Of a stretch of 64,000 bases of DNA, positions 45,880 through 55,845 are shown one piece after another (positions within the stretch are counted from its first letter, which is position 1; each line of letters starts with the position of its first letter). The stretch comes from Periconia sp. R9002 (taxonomy: Eukaryota > Ascomycota > Dothideomycetes > Pleosporales > Periconiaceae), in assembly GCA_023627715.1 (NCBI GenBank), contig JAMAHW010000044.1, positions 1-64,000 of the forward strand, given 5' to 3'. The notes below the pieces were generated by a model, which saw nothing but the letters and a program-made list of their open reading frames with translations, was not told the DNA's origin and searched no databases. The position numbers and the translations under genes are program-made.

Positions 45880-47637
45880 ATGGCTCCTCAATGGAATTCC
45901 ACGAAGCAGGTGTCTGTCACCGCCTTGATGCTTTTCTACATGGCCGTGGTTGTGAGTGCAAGAAACAGTTCAAAATTTGATCGCATGACCTGCAGGGCCG
46001 AGATCATGGCAATGCAACGAGATGCAAACTTCAGCAAGAATACCCCGGAGTATTTCTTTCAAGACCCGGATAGCGAACTCTTGAAAAATGGCCCCGATAA
46101 CATGACACTCACGTTGCGCGGGTGCAACGAATTTTGCGGACCCGGGTCCTTCTACTGGGACGCTGGGGCGCGATTTACTACGTGGCTAATTCCTGTTCTG
46201 CTTCTTCTCAGCAATATCGAGCTGTCACCGATTGACAAGAAGCGGTTCATGACCATCATTCACGCACTTGGGGACCCAATAGACTCATTTTGGTCCCTGG
46301 CCCACAAGATTTACATCTGGCACCGCTTGTATGCTATTGGATTGAAGAAGCAACCGAGGGTTCCAAATGCTCAAATGTCAAAAAAAGAGCGTGCTAGGAT
46401 CATTGCCACGGTTCTTGCCGGATTCGAGGAGATATGTGGCGCTAAGATCGAATCTGAAGACTACTACCACATGGTCACCCGGCAGCTGGGCCGCCTGGGG
46501 GAAGCCGACGAGGATCCGATGAAGTTTGAAGAGTGGCGTCATACGGCTCGCATCCTTGCTGATGCCCGCACCAATGAGTTTTCGAGGACCTGCTTGGCCA
46601 TCATCATATACATCTTCGGGCTTGTTGCTGCCTTTATACCTGAAATTGGCGGAGGAAATACAACACCACCGGGAGGTCGCATAGCGAGCGCGATATTTCT
46701 CTCTTGGCTGGTGTCGCTAGCCCTTTTAAGCAACAGCGTTGGAGCTTTTACCTCACGACGAACGTGTCTTACGATAATGAGACTGTTCGTATGGAGAGTA
46801 ACCCACCTCGATGACGAACTGGGGGTGCACGAATCTGACCCCCAGGATATTGGTGTCCTAATTAAAGAGTCCTCGTGGGATTGTTATTTTGAATCTCTTC
46901 AATGGCTGGGAGCCATTTATACCTACCGACCGTGGAAGGTTATATACCTCTATATCGACCATCGAACAAACGCTCACCGCAGCAATGCTATAATGGCAAT
47001 CGTTGGCTTCTTGCCTATAGCCATCAGCATGATTGGTGCCTTTATTATCCTCTGGTTTGCCGTTCCCCCCGGATTCAGCTGTCGCCACTTTTGGGTCATC
47101 GCAATCTTCGTCGCATGGATAGGCAGCGCAGCTTTCACCTCATGGATATATACCAATTGGAAAAATAAGTATACCGGACACAGATTATGGCTGATTGTCC
47201 TCGTCAAGGACTTCGTGATAGGACTTTCGAGTGTGGTTATAATATTCCTTTCGACAGGCGGGCTCTTTAACAATTGCTGGTGCTGGAGCGCATACCTATA
47301 TCGCAGAAAAGAGGCATATGTGCCTCTCGACACCGACAACGCTTACCAAGAAGATGCGAAGAATGTATACTCTTGGGTTGTTGGGGCCTGTATGATAGCT
47401 CATGTATTATTTTTTATTGGGTTGCTATTGTGGTACAGACACGGTATGAATCTTGTGCGGTGGACGGAGTCCCGACGACGAACGGAGTGGGCGCATGAAA
47501 TGAATGAGCGCCTAGAACACACGAATGAGAACTATTTAGTTTTCTGGTACAGTAAAGACCAACTGGGAGAAGAAAGAAATGCTACAATAAGGAGGCATAG
47601 GACTTGGAGCGCAAGTCAAAGTAGACCTCGAAGATAG
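45880..47637 (+). CDS. Polytopic membrane protein, fungal unknown family
   Basis: Intronless 585-aa frame. A hydrophobic N-terminal segment (ALMLFYMAVVVSA) acts as signal peptide or first helix. An extracellular region with NMTLTLRGCNEFCGPGSFYW follows, then a helix at about 95-112 (TTWLIPVLLLLSN). A cytoplasmic region carries the word LGDPIDSFWSL, and at least six further helices lie between about 240 and 520. The C-terminus is basic. The cysteine-glycine ectodomain word followed by GDPID is shared by a large group of uncharacterised Ascomycete membrane proteins, known to me only as hypothetical. No transporter or receptor signature is visible. It lies 0.95 kb from the HET/kinase locus on the opposite strand; a functional link is speculation. 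Confidence 0.8.
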   Translation: MAPQWNSTKQVSVTALMLFYMAVVVSARNSSKFDRMTCRAEIMAMQRDANFSKNTPEYFFQDPDSELLKNGPDNMTLTLRGCNEFCGPGSFYWDAGARFTTWLIPVLLLLSNIELSPIDKKRFMTIIHALGDPIDSFWSLAHKIYIWHRLYAIGLKKQPRVPNAQMSKKERARIIATVLAGFEEICGAKIESEDYYHMVTRQLGRLGEADEDPMKFEEWRHTARILADARTNEFSRTCLAIIIYIFGLVAAFIPEIGGGNTTPPGGRIASAIFLSWLVSLALLSNSVGAFTSRRTCLTIMRLFVWRVTHLDDELGVHESDPQDIGVLIKESSWDCYFESLQWLGAIYTYRPWKVIYLYIDHRTNAHRSNAIMAIVGFLPIAISMIGAFIILWFAVPPGFSCRHFWVIAIFVAWIGSAAFTSWIYTNWKNKYTGHRLWLIVLVKDFVIGLSSVVIIFLSTGGLFNNCWCWSAYLYRRKEAYVPLDTDNAYQEDAKNVYSWVVGACMIAHVLFFIGLLLWYRHGMNLVRWTESRRRTEWAHEMNERLEHTNENYLVFWYSKDQLGEERNATIRRHRTWSASQSRPRR

Positions 47638-48586
47638 TCCCATTTTGTACGATAATAGAGACTCATTTACAGACGGAAGAACTTCTCGTGATGCACACCT
47701 TGTATGTGATATTTATATCAATTGCTTCTAGAAAGGATGCGTTGTGCACAGCCGTCATGGTAACAGAACTCGCTGCAAAAGCGGCGACGGTACGGGGTCA
47801 TGGCATCGGACGGTTATGTTTGTATGGTGCATGCTAATGAATTAAATACGTTTTTTTTTTTTAAAGTTATTTGACGTCAAAATCAATCAAGCTTGAAGGA
47901 CAAGTCATTTGTTTCCTTTGGCGTGACTTCGTCTATGGTCGCCTTTTACGGTTGGTACAGCCCTTCGATCTCTCATCGTCATCCTATCGCCGCTGGCTTC
48001 GACGATCTCGTGCATAAATCTCAGCGGTAGGTCTCCAGACATAGTTTGCGTAATATGGGCGGTGGACACTGCAAGGAGCTAAAGTTACACCGCTTCATCA
48101 GGCAGTGCAGGGTTTCACCCAACGTATATTACCCACCGTTATTGTATTACTCCTATCGTTCCTGTTTTGAAAAATCGAAGGCGGTTATAATATAAGACTA
48201 TTAGAAAAACAAGACCAAAATCTAGGATAATATAGGGACGTGTTCTACGCGCTTGGACATAATTACAGTTTATAGGCTAAATAATATCTGGAAAGCTTGA
48301 GGTGCGTGTAAGGCCATCGTCTTTCGAATTCGGAGCATTGAATTGTACTGGGTTCAACTAACTGACCTGTGATTCATGCACGCTTCCTATTTTTTGTTGC
48401 GCAGGCTTAGTTGCGTTGGTAGGTACTGTTTGCCTCCCTCGACCGCCGCTCCAGAATCGTAGAATCGGCGTAGTCTGCTTGGATGGTAACTATCTTCACT
48501 CAAAATGATAATCTGCTTCTGCGCCTTTTCCACCAGTACTATAAAATTTGTTTGAATTGATCTAGCGTCCACAAGCACAGATTCCA
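47638..48586. other. Intergenic region between convergent genes
   Basis: 3' flanks of the membrane-protein gene (plus) and the HET gene (minus). Contains a long T run near 47,852. A short minus frame (48387-48605) overlaps the HET 3' end and is not supported. Confidence 0.5.
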
Positions 48587-50624
48587 TTAGCGGATAGTTA
48601 CCCACGAACCTTCACTCGCGAGCACTTCAGGTCTAAGAGATGCTACGCCAACCCTTTCAAAAATCCCACTTTCCAGAGCATTACGGACTTCATGGATAAC
48701 CAATACGTGATGCTTCAAATTGACCTTTCCATTTTCCAACTTGTCCCTTCCAATAACCACGCACCTGAGGTCTTCAACGGCAAACTCTTCGTTGTCATCA
48801 AACGCAATAATGACTAACATATCATACGTGGTCATGTTGATCTTCCGTGCGAGTCCAAGAAATGAAGCTGACTCAATCCCGCCAGGAACTGAGAAAGGGT
48901 TTTTGAAATCATCGATGGCCCAGTCAATTTCCTTGAACCTCAACTCCGCCGTGGCGTCCATGTATTGGATGCCCCCCTCCTTAGAAAGAGACGACCATGA
49001 AGGAACGCGACGACCAGCTGGCTGGACAATCCGCTGTAAGCGTGTAAACTCCCGGCGTTTCCAGAGTAGCCCTCGGGCAAAATATTCTTCGAAAAGACCG
49101 TAAGCAGCTCTCGTTCTGAAGGCCCAGGCAAGTCTTCCTTGTAAGCCTAGAATTGCGACTGAACGATCTGTGGGCTTGGTGAATGCCAGGCCTGAGTATC
49201 TTTCGTAGAGATCTTGGATAAGTAGTTGCCTACCGTCTCGGTAATGACCGACAGCAGCGGTAGGAAAGTTTGCGTCACCCAGGAGGGCAACCTTGGAGCT
49301 ATGTCACCTTTAGCTGGGCGGAAATTACACGAGAATAGGCATACATATGCCGTCGCGTGTTTGGCTGGAAGAAGGCATACTTACTTCGTAAGGCGAGTGA
49401 GTGTCTCACAGTGGATGCCGGCACCGCACTCCCAATAGACCTGAGTTGAGGTAAAGAAAATTGTCCGCCGAGACAATGCTCTCTCCTGCAACACCCAGCC
49501 ACGGCTGTTCAGTGCGCTAAGTTCGACATCAGTGTAGAAGTCGTCAATGTCAGCACAAACATAAGCCGCTCCAGCCGTTTTTTCAGACAGCTTTATCACA
49601 GTACGCGGCGTGCGTTCGCGCAGGAAGCCATCCAGCGATGATTTTGCCGAACTCGCGCCAATCGTGCAGTATGCTGTGCTGAAAACAAGTTCCATCTTAG
49701 CTGACTCGCGCTGCCAGTCATCGTCATCGTCTTGAATGATGCACAATGAGTCAATCCAAATATAGCCGATCCCCAGACCCCGAGTCGCTGTTATAGCATC
49801 GCGGAAAGTACGTGGGAGAGCATCGAAATTGATGCAAGTCTTGAGATCTTTGATGTTGCCTTTGTAAGTGCAGAATTTCTCTTTCTCCTGTAGCGGTCCC
49901 CAACAGTGACTTAGTGCGACGTAACGACAAGACTGAATATCCGCTGTTTCTACAAGACGAATTCGCTGACCTATGTCAATGAGTCGTGTTGGCTTACTCT
50001 GTACATCTTTCTCGTCACGGTGACACATGTCATGGTCCGAGTCGCACACTTGGATCCATTCCTTGAGGAGAGCGTAGAATTCGCGAGATGCTTGGCTGAA
50101 CAAGGACGGCAGGCCAAACTGTGCGTCAGTTGGGATCTCGAGCCTTGGATCTGTACATTCATCAGCTAACTTCATCCCATTTGCTAGACTCAGAATCCTA
50201 CCTGGCTCGCAATAATATGACAACAGATTGGGACCACTTTTAAGCCCTACGTGAGCAGCATCTTGACGTAGCTCAACAGTGTGGGGTGGTTTGATACCTT
50301 TGCGATCCAATGCATCCAGCAGCAGTTTGCATAGGTTGCATGCTCGAGACCTTTCTCGAAGAAGAGCAACATCACAGAACCCATCGAATTTCCGATGTAA
50401 GTTATCTAGTGCGCAAGAGTCACATAGCCTTGTTGTACTGTCAGTAGATGAGGGTTTGGCTTGCTCCCACCCAATCTTGTCGAAGAAATCGGCAGCAAAA
50501 TCATTATCTGGAACCGAGATCCAATCGTCATTGAGCTTGCTTGATTGCTAGATGACTTAATTACCATCAATGCGCTTTTTGGCATAGAGGGTGTGCTTAC
50601 AAACTGCGGAACATTGGTTAGCAT
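48587..50624 (-). CDS. HET-domain protein, or C-terminal half of a kinase-HET fusion
   Basis: Stand-alone model: exons 50624-50601 (eight codons from the ATG at 50624), 50547-49385 and 49298-48587, with introns of 53 and 86 bp; 632 aa. The N-terminal region has the cysteine words LCDSCALDN and ACNLCKLLL, usual before a long-form HET domain. The HET core follows: YVALSHCWGP, then IWIDSLCIIQDDDDDW and STAYCTIGASSA, and SRGWVLQERALSRRTIFF, the last two being diagnostic. The C-terminal half continues with typical family sequence (YGLFEEYFARGLLW, VPSWSS, then a beta-rich end with RVGVASL). The alternative model joins the big exon starting at 50547 to the kinase frame upstream through very short exons, which would make the first small exon only TTT (50603-50601). 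Both models use the same two large exons, so the HET domain itself is certain. Confidence 0.85.
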
Positions 50625-50843
50625 GTCCACGCATTAGGAAAGTCTTTTACTCACTAACTAATGGCAAGTTACACACTGCGTTAGCGAGCTTGAACAAAAG
50701 GTGTAGATTAATTACTAACATTCTTCCCAAAGGAGAATGCTCAGTCAGTTAGGATTCTGGCCTAGATGCGAAGCGCTTACATACTGATGAAGTAGTTAGC
50801 CTTACAGACCAATTGATGCAAACATTGAGCGATACTAACTTAC
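50548..50843 (-). other. Chain of five mini-introns separated by four 3-nt exons
   Basis: Between the kinase frame and the HET exon, splice signals alternate in a regular way. The introns are 50843-50784 (60 bp), 50780-50723 (58), 50719-50676 (44), 50672-50604 (69) and 50600-50548 (53). The pieces left between them are three bases each: TAT (50783-50781), AAT (50722-50720), TGT (50675-50673) and TTT (50603-50601). The donors are GTAAGT, GTAAGC, GTTAGT, GTAACT and GTAAGC; four of the five introns contain a perfect CTAAC branch word; the acceptors are CAG, AAG, CAG, CAG and TAG. All junctions are phase 0, so the four codons Tyr-Asn-Cys-Phe would link kinase to HET without a frameshift. The stretch could also be one 296-bp intron, also phase 0, or an intergenic spacer if the two genes are separate. 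Confidence 0.55.
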
Positions 50844-52661
50844 TTCTTGATGGTCAGAGCCCTTTGATGTTTGACTGCTCAACGTGTTAGTATTGGTGTT
50901 CCAAGTTGGTGCCTGGACGATCATCTTCAGCGGTCCTTCTGGTGATTCAGGCACTGATTCCTCTGTTGGGGTAAGGGCTGAAGTCCGTTCGGTGCCCACC
51001 TTGCGAGTCGCTTGTGGATCCTGCGGGGCGAGTCTTCCCTTGATTTGAGGGATGTTCTTGATTTGCTTGATTTGAGGGATGTTTTTGGTTTGACGCACAG
51101 TCCTCCCAAGCTCAGATGCAGAAGGGTAATTCAATCTCTGCATTTTGAGATACAGTTCTTCGGCGTGACCCTTTTCATGGATTTCTTGTAGGGTCTTGTG
51201 AACTTTGCTAGCGATCTCGCGGAAGCGCGGTATGCTCTTGTATTCAACGGATACAGGAACTATGAGCAATCTTTTTCGAACAAGCCGGAGCATATCTTTG
51301 TAGGCTGTACCAGTTGCTAGCTGTTCTTTCAACCATCTCATCACCGAAACCACGTATTCGTTCACTTTGAAAGGTCTACTGCCATCAGGCTGAAGGTCCC
51401 TTTGCCAAAAATAGTCGGTAGTTTCGTCCCTAAACGCCTTGAGACCGCTATTACCAGAGACAAGCCACACGAGAAGCTCGAGTAGGATACAACCAAAACT
51501 CCAAATATCGTATTGGCGGGATCGAGGTCGCTCTTGGCCACGCAACTCTTCCATCTCTGGGGGTTCGTATCGGCGAGTACCCGACGGAGTTTTTGTCCCC
51601 TTGTCTACTCGGACGTTTGTGTGCTGTCCTTTCTCGTGGAAGGTAGTGAGACCAAGATCCGCTATCTGAAGCGATCCTATATTGTGTTCATATCCTTTCT
51701 CGAATAAAAGGATGTTCTCCGGTTTAAGGTCCCCATGTCGTACATTTTCATTATGAAGTACCTCGAGAGCTGAGCAAATCCCAGCAAACTGACCAAGAAG
51801 CCATAGCACCATTTTTCTCTCGCGAGCTGAAGCTTCGTTTTTTGCCCAGAAATCGCCAAGATTGCCCCCGTCAGCCCACCGAAAAATGAAACAACGATCT
51901 GGCTTACGCTCATACGCGGCTATGGGCTTGATCAAATGTTCTGACTGTAGCTCTCGTGCCCGAGTCAAATTTTCAGTCTCCTTATTTACCAGTTGCTCCC
52001 ACTGCAATTGGGGCAACTGTCCACCTCTTTTCAACCTCTTGATTGCAATTTGGAACGCTGGTAGTTTCTTCCACTCTATAAATGGAAGTTCTTGGTGACC
52101 AACAATGTGGCTTGCATGGATCACCGCCCTCGATACTTCTCCAAAAAAGCCATTCCCCTCTGGTCCCGCTGCCTCTTCTAAGAACGGTAGTCGTTGCTGA
52201 GGAGCTAGTCGGAAGCGAAACTTTTCTTTTCCACCAAAAACAGGTGATGTTAAAGTCCATTGATTGTCGAAGTAGTTTTGCTTCTGTTTTCGAGTTAATC
52301 CTCGAAACCATTTATATTGCGGTGCATCTGTTGGTTGAAGCCAGGTTTCGCCATAACCTTGCTCATTGATAACGATGGGCAGGGAGTCGTCGACGAGGTT
52401 CTCCTCCATGCATCGCTCCAATTGTTGCTCAAAGTTTTTCATTTCCATTAGGAAAAGAATGAGGAATAGTCGCCGGGCTTTCTTCAGAACGAAATGTACA
52501 ACATCATCCACATTCTTAACTTCTCGGCGATCCAGAACAGACCTCACATTCGACTCAGTAACAAATTCGCCCAATCTGTGCTCGGGCATGAATTCTCCCA
52601 TGTCCCCTTGGAGAAATGAGTCTTCCACAGCGTCTCTCAAGTTTGTGATGGCTTCTTCCAT
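50835..52661 (-). CDS. Serine/threonine kinase-like protein, probably N-terminal half of a kinase-HET fusion
   Basis: A 608-codon uninterrupted frame. An N-terminal region of about 165 residues contains a helical part (VVHFVLKKARRLFLILFLME) shared with the kinase-like gene at 55.8 kb. The kinase domain follows: glycine loop GNGFFGEVSRAV at 169-180, lysine 208 (AIKRLK), catalytic loop HGDLKPEN at 309-316, DLG (in place of DFG) at 335-337, activation segment end GTRRYEPPE at 361-369 and YDIWSFGCILLELLVW at 384-399. All core catalytic residues are present, so activity is plausible. A short internal repeat (KNIPQIK twice) precedes a serine/threonine-rich tail. The frame ends GAA-GTA-AGT-TAG, where GTAAGT is a consensus splice donor only six bases before the stop. 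Splicing there would continue the protein into the HET domain downstream on the same strand (about 1,234 aa in total). Confidence 0.85.
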   Translation of the reverse strand: MEEAITNLRDAVEDSFLQGDMGEFMPEHRLGEFVTESNVRSVLDRREVKNVDDVVHFVLKKARRLFLILFLMEMKNFEQQLERCMEENLVDDSLPIVINEQGYGETWLQPTDAPQYKWFRGLTRKQKQNYFDNQWTLTSPVFGGKEKFRFRLAPQQRLPFLEEAAGPEGNGFFGEVSRAVIHASHIVGHQELPFIEWKKLPAFQIAIKRLKRGGQLPQLQWEQLVNKETENLTRARELQSEHLIKPIAAYERKPDRCFIFRWADGGNLGDFWAKNEASARERKMVLWLLGQFAGICSALEVLHNENVRHGDLKPENILLFEKGYEHNIGSLQIADLGLTTFHEKGQHTNVRVDKGTKTPSGTRRYEPPEMEELRGQERPRSRQYDIWSFGCILLELLVWLVSGNSGLKAFRDETTDYFWQRDLQPDGSRPFKVNEYVVSVMRWLKEQLATGTAYKDMLRLVRKRLLIVPVSVEYKSIPRFREIASKVHKTLQEIHEKGHAEELYLKMQRLNYPSASELGRTVRQTKNIPQIKQIKNIPQIKGRLAPQDPQATRKVGTERTSALTPTEESVPESPEGPLKMIVQAPTWNTNTNTLSSQTSKGSDHQEVS

Positions 52662-54147
52662 GCTGAATCTAGTGGTAGGTGTTAGATCCCGAAAGCTTCA
52701 AACCAGGTGTGACAGTCCCTACTTTGGTGCAAAAGTGGTCATCGCGCTCAATGAGGCTGAGGCAAGAATTTCCAGGTGTGTCGAGTCCTCAGGCTCCCTC
52801 AATTGACGCCCCTATTTAAAACACAATGTGCAACAAGGCTGAAAGCCATGGCGACCAAATGCGGCTTGTTGAAGCTCAGGCGAACGCTTCCGTCTCCGCG
52901 CTTGTGTTGCAAGGATTCGCGGGCGGCTGCAGGTTAGAAATCCATCATCCTGTTACAATTAGAGTTTCTGACGGACCAGAAGGGAAGGGTGTATTGGTGG
53001 TGATGGCGGCTGCATTGCAAGTGCAGGAGACTTGGTCAGTCAACAAGGCTGTCCAATAAGGTTGGGCTTCGAAATGACGCATATGCACGGCTAATGCAAC
53101 TTTTGCGAGAACTATATCAGCTGAGCAGTCGAGAGACCCTCACCGGTTTATTGAGGAGAGAAGGCTGAGGCTCATGTGTTGCGCTTAATTGATGGATCGG
53201 TAATTGAAGGTTTGTTCCGTAGAAGTTCGACAATAAGAAGCACGCCGTCACTCTTAGCTGCAGATAGTGACCTCTAGTGATTTGCTACTCAATTAAGTCG
53301 ATAATCTTCTATGTACTCTTTGATAGTTATAGTAGCTAATAAGACTTTAGTATCTTCTACAGCTATAAGCTTAGATAATAATTATAGCTAATTATAAAGG
53401 GTTACTATATGTAGCTAAGAGTGACGGCGTGCTTCTTATTGTCGGATTTCTACGGTATTTGCGATGAGCAATCCCGAGCTAGATTGCAGACCATTGAGTG
53501 GCCGGATGTTAAGATCATCCCAAGAGTAAAAGCAGCACGGCTAACAAAAAATTGACGTCTAACCACCCACTAATGACTTTTTAATCGTAATCACATATGT
53601 TCTCTTTCTCTTCTTCGTTTGTTCTCACAAGGTACGCGGCGAGTGATTGCATGTTTAATCTGAACTTGGAAAAACAGAGTTTACTATTAAAGATAGAGTA
53701 CAGTGTCTTGACTTAATGAATGTACATATTTACATGCCAGGCTGAAGCATTATATCAAGATGTTGGGCAGCATTTGTCTAGTGGGCTGCGCCCTAGCTTC
53801 AGCCTAACCCATCAGCGCGCTATGGAATGTGAGATGTGCATCCCACGCGTATCATTTCATGCAGAAATCCGCCGAGAATAGGTCTTTTAGGAGAATTTGA
53901 CGTATCGGTTTAAGGTAGCGGACATACCAGCCGAGGCTCTGAAATTCGCGAAGACACGGACGCGAGGTTATCACGTTTTGCGCCTTTAGTAATATCTATT
54001 CCAACCCACTTCACAGAAGAAAAGGTTTTTAAATACGTTCCGTGGCCTTATATGTTTTATTTCTAGATTCGCGACTTATTACCATCGTACAATGACCGAT
54101 GCCTCCCGAAATACAACCTCCTTGAGATAATTCCCATTGATTATCAT
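52662..54147. other. Intergenic region containing a MITE
   Basis: Upstream region of the kinase gene, then non-coding DNA. A 77-codon frame at 52826-53059 (plus) has no support. The inverted-repeat element at 53215-53457 is the main feature. Confidence 0.5.
53215..53457. mobile_element. MITE-like element with 45-bp terminal inverted repeats
   Basis: The arms 53215-53259 and 53413-53457 are inverted copies matching at 42 of 45 positions (three differences, near the outer ends). The inner 153 bp is AT-rich and non-coding. The word tttg flanks both ends (53211-53214 and 53458-53461), fitting a 4-bp target-site duplication. Size, inverted arms and lack of coding capacity are those of a miniature inverted-repeat transposable element. 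No autonomous partner is in the window. Confidence 0.85.
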
Positions 54148-54525
54148 CTAGCGCCGTAGAAGTCTTGCACTGATTAACTCTTTCTCTGCCAGTTCGATAT
54201 CTTGGAGCCTTTCCTTGTATGTTTGAGGTCCTATTGTATATCTCTTTGAGCCGTCTTCATGATCAAACCCAGGGTCGCGATTCTGATTCTTCCCATTAGC
54301 GGCGACCACCGGCTGGGTCTCTTGACTCACTTCATCGTTCTCTCGATGTTTCGTATCAATATAGATGATATATATATTGTTGCGCAGAAATATTTTGAAC
54401 CGGTCCTTTCCAACCACATCTGAGAGGCGGTTTGAAAGATCCCGGGGGTGAATGCGATCGGTATGTTCGGCCCAGACACAAAGGTTGGCGTCCTTTCTCA
54501 CCAACGTCAAAGCGATGTTGCTCAT
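54148..54525 (-). CDS. Hypothetical 125-aa protein (doubtful)
   Basis: The frame is open from 54768, but the internal ATG at 54525 gives the more protein-like part, starting MSNIALTLVRKDANLCVW and ending in a charged helix (TYKERLQDIELAEKELISAR). There are beta-like strands in the middle (FKIFLRNNIYIIYID). No signal peptide, introns or recognised domain. It could be a real small intracellular protein or a chance frame. Confidence 0.35.
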   Translation of the reverse strand: MSNIALTLVRKDANLCVWAEHTDRIHPRDLSNRLSDVVGKDRFKIFLRNNIYIIYIDTKHRENDEVSQETQPVVAANGKNQNRDPGFDHEDGSKRYTIGPQTYKERLQDIELAEKELISARLLRR

Positions 54526-55845
54526 TGTAATCAGACTCGTTAAGGCTTTGAAGGGGTGATGGGGGGATGACGACCTTTTACGACAACTTTGACTGGCTTT
54601 GGTCCGTGCTAAATGAGTATCACCGGGCGCATATTCCGAGTGACCTCTCCTTATGGCTACCAATGAGCTGTGCGCGGCCTGGATGGATGCCTGAGCGGCC
54701 AGCTGACATCGGGAGTTAAAGGGTGGCGCCACGTTCAGGCACCGATATATTGGGGGCGCAGCGTCCACCTGCCAACCGAACCGTCACATCAGGCTCATAG
54801 GCGCTAATATCCTATTGCCCATTTCCGTGCTTGAACTCGGTGGCACGAGAAAACAGAGAATAAATGGCTCGCACAAAATACATCTGGAAAATGGCTCCAC
54901 TTTTTGCTTTCTCGTATGAATTGAATCAAACCCTTCGACTAACGGTCAGCTTGGGGCGATAATACCTGCGTACTGGGTTTCCGTGCCCCTCGCCTTACTT
55001 ACGGATACGGCGCAGCCTCGAGTGCATATGAAAGAAGGCAACCCCGCACACAAAATTATTGCCCTGGTGGCCTGTCAAGTCCGATGCCTCAGCCTGCAGT
55101 AAAACGGGATAGGACGGGCTAAGATCATCCGTACAGGTCAAGTCACCTCGGATAGCATCCCTATGACGCAAACTATAGCTCTGCCAACAAGAAGGTCCAA
55201 AACACAATTGTCAAAGCCTTGTAAGTCGTCAACACGACAGTTCGCGCTACACAACAGGGGTACAATCCGAGGTGAGACGGCGAAGCAGTTCTGTACACCA
55301 CGTGGGCCTCCTCCTCCAACTGCCACAGGCTTCCAAGACACCGCTCTCAGCCACTAATCTACTGTACGAGTCTTGTGGCTGGCAAACTGAGGATCCGAAA
55401 TGGAGGCAGTGCAGTCTCGAGAGGCCAGGGTTGCGCACGAGATGCAGCATACGCGCCCGCCCCCAACAAATTCTAGCCCCATAATTGCTTTTCCTACCGT
55501 GAGATAGGAAAACAGCCGCATTCACACACTTGGGGTGCTGTGCACGAGCGGCTGGAAATCGAAAAGGTTGATTGCTTTCCATTGGCTCTTTCTCCACTTG
55601 GTATGGACTGACGCACTTTAAGACGTTCTCAAGGCCCCACCAGTTCACCTTAGGGGCTATCTCTCGGTTATGCTGTTGCTACGATCCCTATCATCCATTT
55701 TCTCTTGTATTTTCATTTCCAGAGTCTCTGATCCCGGAAAACAGCACAGGAGTGCATGGCTGCCACCGTTGTTGCTGGCTTCGTTCATGCACCGTATGCC
55801 CAACCAGCCTCGTCGAAAAATAACGTCAGGTAATTCCTTTATCTG
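54526..55845. other. Upstream region of the second kinase-like gene
   Basis: No supported gene; several frames on both strands between 54,995 and 55,823 overlap and lack domains. It holds the promoter of the gene starting at 55846. Confidence 0.45.
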
